Assembly: GCA_015065105.1 (NCBI GenBank)
Contig: SVQZ01000004.1
Coordinates: 62,001 to 126,000 of the forward strand
Length of the DNA: 64,000 nucleotides
Direction: 5' to 3'
Source of the DNA: Oscillospiraceae bacterium
GTDB lineage: Bacteria; Bacillota; Clostridia; Oscillospirales; CAG-272
The first letter of the stretch is position 1, and every line of letters starts with the position of its first letter. The notes under the pieces are model-generated. The model ran no database searches and was not told the DNA's origin. It saw only the letters and a program-made list of their open reading frames with translations. The translations under genes were made by a program, and so were the position numbers. Shown here one piece after another: positions 1 through 10,328 of the stretch.

Positions 1-397
1 TTTTGTTATTATAAAGATATAGAAGCAGGCGGTATTCAAGCTCCGAAAGCTCTATTTTCTCTTCGTTATAGAAAGCCCCTCTTTCATAGGGCGAAAGGTA
101 AAGTCCGCTTTTTTTCGTTTCGATTAACGGAGTATTACTCTTGTCAGAAAGTTTTTCGTCTATAAGGCTTAAAAGCTCTTTTATATCAAAGGGGCGGTGA
201 AGATCGGCATCCTTGTCCCGTGAAAAGGTCAGCACAAAAGGACCTTTAACGCTGACACCTGCGTCAAGGTCGCATATTATGAGATCGGGAGCAGTGCTTT
301 TTTGGGTGCTTGCCTTATATCCCCTTGCTTCAAGCTCGCATTTGAGCATTTCGGCAAAAAGGACGTCGCCGCAAAGAATGTCGATTGTTTTCATCAT
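1..397 (-). CDS. Partial (window edge) response-regulator-like protein: degenerate receiver plus start of OmpR/PhoB-type winged helix
   Basis: Own translation from ATG at 397 on the minus strand: MMKTIDILCGDVLFAEMLKCELEARGYKASTQKSTAPDLIICDLDAG...LHRPFDIKELLSLIDEKL...ISELEYRLLLYLYNNK-like; 'RPFDIKELL' and the winged-helix entry 'ELEYRLLLYLYNN' are typical. Not in the ORF track because it is truncated. Confidence 0.6.
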   Translation of the reverse strand, partial: MMKTIDILCGDVLFAEMLKCELEARGYKASTQKSTAPDLIICDLDAGVSVKGPFVLTFSRDKDADLHRPFDIKELLSLIDEKLSDKSNTPLIETKKSGLYLSPYERGAFYNEEKIELSELEYRLLLYLYNNK

Positions 398-416
398 GCC
401 TCGTTTACGTATTAAT

Positions 417-443
417 AAAGGCTGTCCCTCGGGACAGCCTTTA
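417..443 (-). terminator. Hairpin terminator downstream of fba
   Basis: AAAGGCTGTCCC-TC-GGGACAGCCTTT perfect inverted repeat just after the fba stop. Confidence 0.7.
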
Positions 444-464
444 AATTAATATATTGATCGTTGA

Positions 465-1424
465 TTAAAGGGTGTTCTTGCTGCCGAGAACGTTTTCGAT
501 CTTGTGAGCAACCATCTTCTTAACCTCTGCACGAGCTACGGTGAGGTAGGTACGGGGGTCAAATACACCGGGCTGTTCGGTAAGAACACGTCTGATACCT
601 GCAGTCATGGCAAGTCTGATATCCGAGTCGATATTGATCTTACATACTGCAAGGGAAGCAGCCTTACGAAGCTGTTCTTCGGGAATACCTACAGCATCGG
701 GGAGCTTGCCGCCGATGGAGTTGATCTCCTTAACGTATTCCTGGGGAACGGAGGAAGCACCGTGGAGAACGATCGGGAATCCGGGGATCTTTTCCATGAT
801 CTTCTCAAGAATATCGAAACGAAGGGGCGGAGGAACGAGAATTCCTTCCTCGTTTCTTGTGCACTGTGCGGGTGTGAACTTGTACGCACCGTGAGAGGTA
901 CCGATAGAGATAGCGAGAGAGTCAACGCCGGTCTTTGCAACGAACTCTTCAACCTCTTCGGGACGGGTATATGTGGAATCCTCAGCAACAACGTCATCCT
1001 CAACGCCTGCAAGAACTCCGAGCTCGCCTTCAACAACTACTCCGCGCTCGTGAGCATACTCAACGACCTTCTTGGTAACCTCAATGTTATCCTCGAAGGA
1101 GTGGTGAGAGCCGTCGATCATAACGGAGGTAAAGCCGCCGTCGATACAAGCCTTACAGATCTCGAAATCTGCGCCGTGGTCAAGATGAAGCGCAAGGTCG
1201 ATATCGGCATCCTTGATAGCCGCGTTTGCAAGTGCAAGGAGGTATTCCTGCTTTGCATACTTACGGGCACCTGCGGAAACCTGAAGAACAACGGGAGATC
1301 TGAGCTCGCCTGCTGCTTCTGTGATCGCCTGAACTATTTCCATGTTATTGATGTTAAAAGCACCGATAGCGTAGCCGCCCTCATAAGCTTTTTTGAACAT
1401 CTCTTTTGTTGTAACTAAAGCCAT
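465..1424 (-). CDS. fba: Class II fructose-1,6-bisphosphate aldolase
   Basis: MALVTTKEMFKKAYEGGYAIGAFNINNMEIVQAI..., LHLDHGADFEICKACIDGGFTSVMIDGSHHSFEDN, VLHGASSVP: class II FBA signatures. Confidence 0.95.
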   Translation of the reverse strand: MALVTTKEMFKKAYEGGYAIGAFNINNMEIVQAITEAAGELRSPVVLQVSAGARKYAKQEYLLALANAAIKDADIDLALHLDHGADFEICKACIDGGFTSVMIDGSHHSFEDNIEVTKKVVEYAHERGVVVEGELGVLAGVEDDVVAEDSTYTRPEEVEEFVAKTGVDSLAISIGTSHGAYKFTPAQCTRNEEGILVPPPLRFDILEKIMEKIPGFPIVLHGASSVPQEYVKEINSIGGKLPDAVGIPEEQLRKAASLAVCKINIDSDIRLAMTAGIRRVLTEQPGVFDPRTYLTVARAEVKKMVAHKIENVLGSKNTL

Positions 1425-1508
1425 TTTTTCTATCTCCTATAAAATTATTTTTTTCATATACAGTTATTTTACTCTTTTTTGGTGAACAAATCAATACCTT
1501 TTTAAAAA

Positions 1509-4529
<3,021 letters not shown>

Positions 4530-4557
4530 TTATTTTGCCTTTACAGGAAGGGTATGA

Positions 4558-5310
4558 TCAGTCAAATCTGACTGTTTCGCTTACCAAAAATCCCTTACCG
4601 GAATAGGGGCAGGTCTCGTCGATAGGATCGGAAACGGGCTTTGCCCAACGGATGCCGTTTGTAATTACCTTCTGAACGTAGGGGTTGTAGAAGGAACGGC
4701 AGGTTTCGTGACCGGGCTGGAAGTAGAATATCTTGCCTAAGCCGCGCGCCCAGGTACAGCCTGCGCGGAAGATATTGCCGTGCTCGAACCATGCACCGAA
4801 TACGAGATCATCGGGCTTAGGAATATAGAAGGGCTCTGAATAAAGCTCGTCCGCTTCAAGCTCGAATGCCTTGGGAAGACCCTCGGCGATGGGATGTGTG
4901 GGTGCGAGATTCCAGATGACCTCTTTGATGTTATCGCCCCATTCAAGGTTACCCGTACAGCCTAAAAGCTTACGGAAGGGCTTGGAATGGTGTGCGGAGT
5001 GAAGACCGATAAAGCCCATACCCTCGCGGTAAACACGCTTAACTATTTTATCTACCAATTCGTCATTTACCTCATCGTGGAAGCCGTGGCCCCACCAAAG
5101 AAGAACGTCGGTTGAGTTAAGCACCTCGTCGGGAAGGCCCTGGTCGGGATCGTCAAGACAGCAGATGCGTACATCCATATCGTCGTTTTTATCAAGGAAA
5201 TCCTTGATTGCCGCATGGATACCGTTGGGGTAGCACTTATACGCTTCGCCCTCTGTGTTTCTTTCATGGCGGTATTCATGCCAAACTGTTACTCTGATCT
5301 TATCAGCCAT
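4558..5310 (-). CDS. ThuA-like domain protein (copy A)
   Basis: IRVTVWHEYRHE...YPNGIHAAIKDFL...LLWWGHGFHDEV...GMGFIGLHSAHHSKPFRKLLGCTGNLEW...GKIFYFQPGHE: ThuA family pattern. Confidence 0.88.
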   Translation of the reverse strand: MADKIRVTVWHEYRHERNTEGEAYKCYPNGIHAAIKDFLDKNDDMDVRICCLDDPDQGLPDEVLNSTDVLLWWGHGFHDEVNDELVDKIVKRVYREGMGFIGLHSAHHSKPFRKLLGCTGNLEWGDNIKEVIWNLAPTHPIAEGLPKAFELEADELYSEPFYIPKPDDLVFGAWFEHGNIFRAGCTWARGLGKIFYFQPGHETCRSFYNPYVQKVITNGIRWAKPVSDPIDETCPYSGKGFLVSETVRFD

Positions 5311-5389
5311 TTTTCTTTTCCTCCGGGAAACTATTTATTGGTAATATTATCTCATAAAACGACCGTAAAGTCAATAACATTACAAAAAA

Positions 5390-6142
5390 TTAAATATTGT
5401 TCTCCTCGTGGGATTTATCAAAAAGACCTGTGCCTACGTAGGGGCAATCGTCCTTTATGATGCGGTCTGCGGGCTTTGCCCAATATACTGCGTTTGTTAT
5501 TATTCTCTGAACGTATTCGTTATAGAAGGAGGGGAACTCCTCGTGGCCGGGCTGGAAGTAGAATATCTTACCCAAGCCTCTGAAATAGCAGATGCCCGAA
5601 CGGAAGATATTACCCTGCTCGAACCATGAGCCGAATACAAGCTGGTCGGGCTGGGGTACGAAGAAGGGCTCGGAATAAAGCTCTTCTACGGGAAGCTCAA
5701 AGGCCTTGGGAATGCCTGCCGCGATAGGATGGGAGGGGTTAAGGTTCCAAACTACCTCCTTTACTCCGTCACCCCATTCAAGGTCACCGGTACAGCCGAC
5801 GATAGCCTTGAAGGGCTTGGAATGATGTCCCGAATGAAGGGGAATAAAGCCCATTCCATCGCGGTAAACTCTTTGACGAATCTTTTCGACAAGCTCGTCC
5901 TTTACCTCCCAATGATGGCAATGTCCCCACCAAAGAAGCACGTCTGTATTATTTAAAACCTCGTCGGGAAGCCCCTGATCGGGATCGTCGAGGGCTGCAA
6001 GACGAACCTCCATATCTTCATTTTTATCAAGAAATTCCTTGATGACTGCGTGCAGGCCGTTGGGATATACCTCCTGTGCGGCGCCGCCCTCCTTTTCGTG
6101 ACGGAATTCGTTCCAAACCGTTACTCGAATTTTATCTGTCAT
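5390..6142 (-). CDS. ThuA-like domain protein (copy B, tandem paralog)
   Basis: Full-length similarity to the 4558..5310 product (LLWWGHCHHWEV, GMGFIPLHSGHHSKPFKAIVGCTGDLEW, GKIFYFQPGHEEF). Confidence 0.88.
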   Translation of the reverse strand: MTDKIRVTVWNEFRHEKEGGAAQEVYPNGLHAVIKEFLDKNEDMEVRLAALDDPDQGLPDEVLNNTDVLLWWGHCHHWEVKDELVEKIRQRVYRDGMGFIPLHSGHHSKPFKAIVGCTGDLEWGDGVKEVVWNLNPSHPIAAGIPKAFELPVEELYSEPFFVPQPDQLVFGSWFEQGNIFRSGICYFRGLGKIFYFQPGHEEFPSFYNEYVQRIITNAVYWAKPADRIIKDDCPYVGTGLFDKSHEENNI

Positions 6143-6173
6143 TTTATTTCCTCCAATATTTACTTAAAGCTTT

Positions 6174-8324
6174 TTATATTTTCATAGTGAGGGAGATCCT
6201 TCCCTTTTTGGTGTCAACCGAAAGCACCTTTACCTGTACGCTATCGCCAACAGAAAGCACCTGAGAGGGATGCTTTATAAACTTGTTTGAAATTTCGGAA
6301 ATGTGTACGAGACCATCCTGGTGAACGCCGATATCAACGAAGGCTCCGAAGTCGATAACGTTTCGTACCGTTCCGGTCATAAGCATACCGGGTACAAGGT
6401 CCTCGAGACCCATAACGTCCTCGCGTAAAACAGGCTGGGGAAGGCTGTCGCGCACGTCTCTGCCCGGCTTTTCAAGCTCGCCTATGATATCAAGAAGGGT
6501 GGGCTCGCCGCATTCAAGCTCGCCTGCAACCTTGGCTGTTCCCTCGCCGCGAACCTTGTTTCCGAGCTCTCCCAAGCGACTTTGCTTAACGTCCTCGGTG
6601 GTGTAATCATATCTTGCAATAAGCTTCTTTGCAATTTCATAGGATTCGGGGTGAACGCCTGTGTTGTCAAGTATTTCGGAGGAGGAAGCCACCCTTAAAA
6701 ATCCTGCGCACTGCTGATAAGCCTTTGCACCTATCTTGGGTACCTTTAATATCTGGGAGCGCTTTGTAAATTCGCCGTTTTCCTCGCGGTATTTTACAAT
6801 ATTCTTTGCGGTGGTCATATTGATGCCCGCAATGTAGGAAAGAAGGGAATAGGAGGCGGTATTTATATCAACGCCTACACTGTTAACACAGTCCTCGACA
6901 ACACCGCCCAGCGCCGCATCGAGTCTTGCGGGCTTCATATCATGCTGGTACTGTCCGACACCGATGGCCTTGGGGTCTATCTTAACAAGCTCCGCCAGGG
7001 GATTCTGGAGTCTTCTTGCAATAGAGACTGCAGAACGTTCTGTAACGTCGAAATCGGGGAATTCCTCGGCACCCGCCTCGGAGGCAGAATAAACAGAAGC
7101 TCCCGCCTCGCTTACCATAGCATACTGAACCTTACCGGGAAGCTCTCGCAAAAGTCCCGCAATAAAGATCTCGCTTTCCTTTGAAGCGGTACCGTTACCT
7201 ATAGCAATTATCTCAACTCCGTACTTTTCCGCGAGACGCTTAACTACGCGCTTGGATTCTTCGATCCTTTCCTGAGGCTTGGTGGGATATATAACGGCGG
7301 TATCAAGCACCTTACCCGTTTTATCCACGACCGCAAGCTTACAGCCTGTACGGTAACCGGGGTCGAAGCCGAGAGCCGTCTTACCCTTAACGGGAGGTTG
7401 CATAAGAAGGTTTTTAAGGTTCTCCGAGAATAGCTTAATTGCGCCCTCGCTTGCATCATCAAAAAGATCTGATCTTATTTCTCGCTCTATAGATGGCGCG
7501 ATAAGTCTTTCATAGCTGTCTATAGCCGCCTTTGCCATATACGGGGTGGCTTCGGTAAACATATTGATGTCTGCCGCCATAAAGAGGTAGTTTAAAACGG
7601 CATCCTTGGCTATCTCTATCTTGACCTTTAAAATATCCTCCTTTTCACCGCGGTTCATGGCAAGGATACGGTGGGAGGGGGTTTTACGGATAGGCTCACG
7701 GTAATCGTAATACATATCGTAAACCGTGCTTTCCTCTGTTGCCGCAGAGGAGGAGATAAATCCGAAATCAAAGGTTATGGCTCTTATTTCCTTACGGTAT
7801 TCCGCGTTATCCGAAATATCCTCGGCAATTATATCCATAGCTCCCGCAAGGGCTTCCTCAGCGCTTGCAACACCCTTTTCTTCGTTTATAAATCCTTTGG
7901 CACTTTCAAGGATGGAGGGCTCGTAGCTTTCGCGCTGCTCTGCGATAAGCTCCGCCAAGGGGGCAAGACCCTTTTCGCGGGCAACGCTTGCCCTTGTTTT
8001 TCTCTTCTGCTTGAAGGGGCGGTATATATCCTCTATTTCGGTGAGAGTTACCGCGTTGTCGAGAGCCTCGCTTATCTCATCTGTAAGCTTGCCCTGCTCG
8101 GCAATGGTCTCCCGCACCTTTTCTCGTCTTTCTTCAAGTGAACGAAGGTAGGTAAGGCGGTCGAAAAGTCCGCGCAGTACGGTATCGTCAAGGCTTCCGG
8201 TTACCTCCTTGCGGTATCTTGCGATAAAGGGGATGGTATTGCCCTCGTCGATAAGAGCAACGGTATCCTCTAAGTGCTTTGTCGGTATTGAAAATTCTTC
8301 TGATAAGGTCTGTAAAATGTCCAT
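6174..8324 (-). CDS. tex: Tex-like RNA-binding transcription accessory protein (S1 domain)
   Basis: IPFIARYRKEVTGSLDDTVLR, ALGFDPGYRTGCKLAVVDKTGKVLDTAVIYPT, SVGVDINTASYSLLSYIAGI, C-terminal S1 domain. Confidence 0.95.
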   Translation of the reverse strand: MDILQTLSEEFSIPTKHLEDTVALIDEGNTIPFIARYRKEVTGSLDDTVLRGLFDRLTYLRSLEERREKVRETIAEQGKLTDEISEALDNAVTLTEIEDIYRPFKQKRKTRASVAREKGLAPLAELIAEQRESYEPSILESAKGFINEEKGVASAEEALAGAMDIIAEDISDNAEYRKEIRAITFDFGFISSSAATEESTVYDMYYDYREPIRKTPSHRILAMNRGEKEDILKVKIEIAKDAVLNYLFMAADINMFTEATPYMAKAAIDSYERLIAPSIEREIRSDLFDDASEGAIKLFSENLKNLLMQPPVKGKTALGFDPGYRTGCKLAVVDKTGKVLDTAVIYPTKPQERIEESKRVVKRLAEKYGVEIIAIGNGTASKESEIFIAGLLRELPGKVQYAMVSEAGASVYSASEAGAEEFPDFDVTERSAVSIARRLQNPLAELVKIDPKAIGVGQYQHDMKPARLDAALGGVVEDCVNSVGVDINTASYSLLSYIAGINMTTAKNIVKYREENGEFTKRSQILKVPKIGAKAYQQCAGFLRVASSSEILDNTGVHPESYEIAKKLIARYDYTTEDVKQSRLGELGNKVRGEGTAKVAGELECGEPTLLDIIGELEKPGRDVRDSLPQPVLREDVMGLEDLVPGMLMTGTVRNVIDFGAFVDIGVHQDGLVHISEISNKFIKHPSQVLSVGDSVQVKVLSVDTKKGRISLTMKI

Positions 8325-8336
8325 TTGGGTTCCTTT

Positions 8337-9035
8337 CTATATTTTACGTAAATTTTCTACTTCCTTTTCGGTTAAAAATCTCCACTCGCCGCGCTCAAGG
8401 CAGGGGTCAAGAGGGATATCGGCAAATCTTATCCTTTCAAGATAAGTTATTTTATTACCGACTGCGTAAAGCATCTGCTTTATCTGGTGGTATTTCCCCT
8501 CGGTAAGGGTAATTTCTCCTTCAAATTCAGACAGCCTTTTTACTCTGCAGGGCTTGGTCAGATACCCGCCCTCTATGTGAACTCCGCTCTCCAATTCGGG
8601 GATCCTTTCGAGACTTTTTTCACATTTAAAATAATATACCTTTTCGGCATGATGCTTCGGGGAAAGCAGACGGTGTGCAAGCTGACCGTCATCTGTGAGT
8701 ATCATGAGTCCGACTGTATATTTATCAAGTCTTCCCACCGGGAACAGCTCGAATTTTTGTAATTCCCCGCTCAGAAGCTGAGTTACAAAGGGGGCGCTTT
8801 TGTCATCGGTAGCCGATACGTAGCCCTCGGGCTTGTTGAGCATTATATACCTGTATTTATTATATTCTATCACTCTGCCCGATACGCATACAACGTCCTT
8901 TTCCTCGTTTACGGGGCTGTTCGGTTTCTTTGCAATAATGCCGTTGACCGTTATGATCCCTTGCTTTACTGCCTTTGCCGTCTCGGTTCGGGAGAGGGTC
9001 CTTGTTTCTGATAAAAACTTGTCTAATCTCATCAC
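8337..9035 (-). CDS. RsuA-family 16S rRNA pseudouridine synthase
   Basis: MRLDKFLSETRTLSRTETAKAVKQGIITVNG (S4-like), LNKPEGYVSA, FPVGRLDKYTVGLMILTDDGQLAHRLLSPKHHAEKVY, EGKYHQIKQML. Confidence 0.9.
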   Translation of the reverse strand: MMRLDKFLSETRTLSRTETAKAVKQGIITVNGIIAKKPNSPVNEEKDVVCVSGRVIEYNKYRYIMLNKPEGYVSATDDKSAPFVTQLLSGELQKFELFPVGRLDKYTVGLMILTDDGQLAHRLLSPKHHAEKVYYFKCEKSLERIPELESGVHIEGGYLTKPCRVKRLSEFEGEITLTEGKYHQIKQMLYAVGNKITYLERIRFADIPLDPCLERGEWRFLTEKEVENLRKI

Positions 9036-9610
9036 ATCTGTAATTCGTCAAGGTCCTTTGTGAAGGCGGGAAGGAAATTTTCCATAAAATAATGAAGCTC
9101 GGGAAGGGGATTTTCCTCAAGACTTTTAAGGGTTGATGCCGCCGCGCTCTTGAACTCGTTGTTATTGCATTTTAATTCTTCGATGCACTTGATATATGCA
9201 CTTAATTTGTCAGCGGCCTTAACTATCAGGTGAAGCTCTCTGTCGTTCTGGCAGAGAAGTGAGTTGTAATCGGCCTGAAGCTCGGCGGGGAGCATTGAAA
9301 GTAATTTTTTTGTTGCATTATCCTCGATTTCGGCATAATTGCGGCGCATACTTTCATTATAATATTTTGCAGGGGTAGGCATATCTCCTGTATATACCTC
9401 CTGAGCATCGTGAAAGAGCGCATAGCACACCGCCTTGCCCGTATCATAATTCTTACCGAAGTACGTGTTGCCTATTGTGCAAAGAGCATGGGCGAGTATC
9501 GATACCTCATAGGAATGCTCGCTTAAGGTCTCCTCGGTCATATTTCTCATAAGTCCCCAGCGGCGGATATAACGCTGGCGGAATATCATCGAATAGAATG
9601 AGTTTTTCAT
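9032..9610 (-). CDS. HD-domain 5'-nucleotidase (YfbR-like)
   Basis: RWGLMRNMTEETLSEHSYEVSILAHAL...ALFHDAQEVYTGDMPTPAKYYN; 4-bp overlap with the downstream RsuA gene. Confidence 0.87.
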   Translation of the reverse strand: MKNSFYSMIFRQRYIRRWGLMRNMTEETLSEHSYEVSILAHALCTIGNTYFGKNYDTGKAVCYALFHDAQEVYTGDMPTPAKYYNESMRRNYAEIEDNATKKLLSMLPAELQADYNSLLCQNDRELHLIVKAADKLSAYIKCIEELKCNNNEFKSAAASTLKSLEENPLPELHYFMENFLPAFTKDLDELQM

Positions 9611-9852
9611 AGATCCTGCCTTTCGGATGTTTTATAATGATATTATATCAGCAAAGAGCGAAACTGTCAAATTTTTATGGAATGTGTGAAAAACATAAGT
9701 AATTCACATAAAAACGCATTTTTTTAAAGTTTGTGCATTTTGTATATGTGTAGAAAATTCCACCGAAAATTTATGCAGTATGTACAAAAATTTTGAATTT
9801 TTTTGCCATTAAAAAATATCGCGCTCTTATTATTTTTGTGGTGAATTTGCCG

Positions 9853-9887
9853 AAAAAACAGGAAAATGCACAAAAAAATTATGAAAA
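9853..9887 (+). other. Phased A-tracts (predicted intrinsic curvature) upstream of the sugar operon promoter
   Basis: A-tracts at 9853-9858, 9863-9866, 9872-9878 and 9884-9887, centre spacing about 9-10.5 bp, inside a very AT-rich 9.66-10.02 kb stretch. Confidence 0.5.
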
Positions 9888-10041
9888 TTTCTCGATTCGT
9901 CACAAAAAAATAATGGTGATTCTGAGTTGAAAAAAACAAAAAGGAAATTTTTGAAAAAACCGGATATTCGAAAATTTTAAAATTACTTAATAAAATTTCC
10001 CGAGAAGCCTTGTGACATAAGGCGACATTAAAACTCTGCCC

Positions 10042-10073
10042 TTGACATTCGGATGCAACTGTGGTATTATAAT
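10042..10073 (+). promoter_or_regulatory. Sigma-A type promoter for the sugar operon
   Basis: TTGACA (10042-10047), 17 bp to TATTAT (10065-10070), overlapping TATAAT (10068-10073). Confidence 0.65.
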
Positions 10074-10090
10074 AAACATGAAAATAAAAG

Positions 10091-10239
10091 GGAAAACCAA
10101 GCGTTTTCCGATCGGAAATCCGCCGATTATGCACCGTCAAAGGTGCTTTAATATTCTCTTTTGCCCATGGTAAAGCAGAGTGTCCGGCAGGGATCTCCGA
10201 AAGGAAAACAGGAGGTTTGGATGCGGCAGCCGACGGGCA
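10091..10239 (+). promoter_or_regulatory. Structured 5' leader, candidate cis-regulatory RNA
   Basis: Hairpins GGAAAAC/GTTTTCC (10091-10109), ATCGG/CCGAT (10111-10127), GCACC/GGTGC (10131-10146); nested element TGCCC(10162-10166)/GGGCA(10235-10239), GTC-c-GGC(10182-10188)/GCCGAC(10229-10234), CTCC(10195-10198)/GGAG(10211-10214). Confidence 0.4.
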
Positions 10240-10307
10240 TATCTTTTGGGATAGTTATGCTTGTCGGGGCATTGTTGCCCTTTTTTGGATTTGAAAAAAT
10301 CATTTAA
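10221..10307 (+). CDS. 28-aa single-TM micro-ORF (MRQPTGISFGIVMLVGALLPFFGFEKII)
   Basis: Shine-Dalgarno AGGAGG at 10210-10215, 5-nt spacer, ATG, hydrophobic core, TAA at 10305-10307; directly precedes the SBP gene; below the ORF-track cutoff. Confidence 0.55.
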   Translation: MRQPTGISFGIVMLVGALLPFFGFEKII

Positions 10308-10328
10308 CCCTTAAGGAGGAATTTTGAA

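Noticed and set aside
504-1418. 304-aa plus-strand ORF antisense to fba
   Set aside because: Mirror of a well-supported fba coding frame; composition unlike a real protein; no SD or promoter. Typical codon-bias artefact.
9724-10140. 138-aa minus-strand ORF in the AT-rich gap
   Set aside because: Phe/Ile/Asn/Lys-rich translation of A/T runs, spans the forward promoter and leader, no recognisable family.
10091-10239. Assignment of the leader to a known riboswitch (cobalamin, TPP, c-di-GMP, guanidine, glycine)
   Set aside because: None of the conserved core sequences I know is present; left as unclassified.
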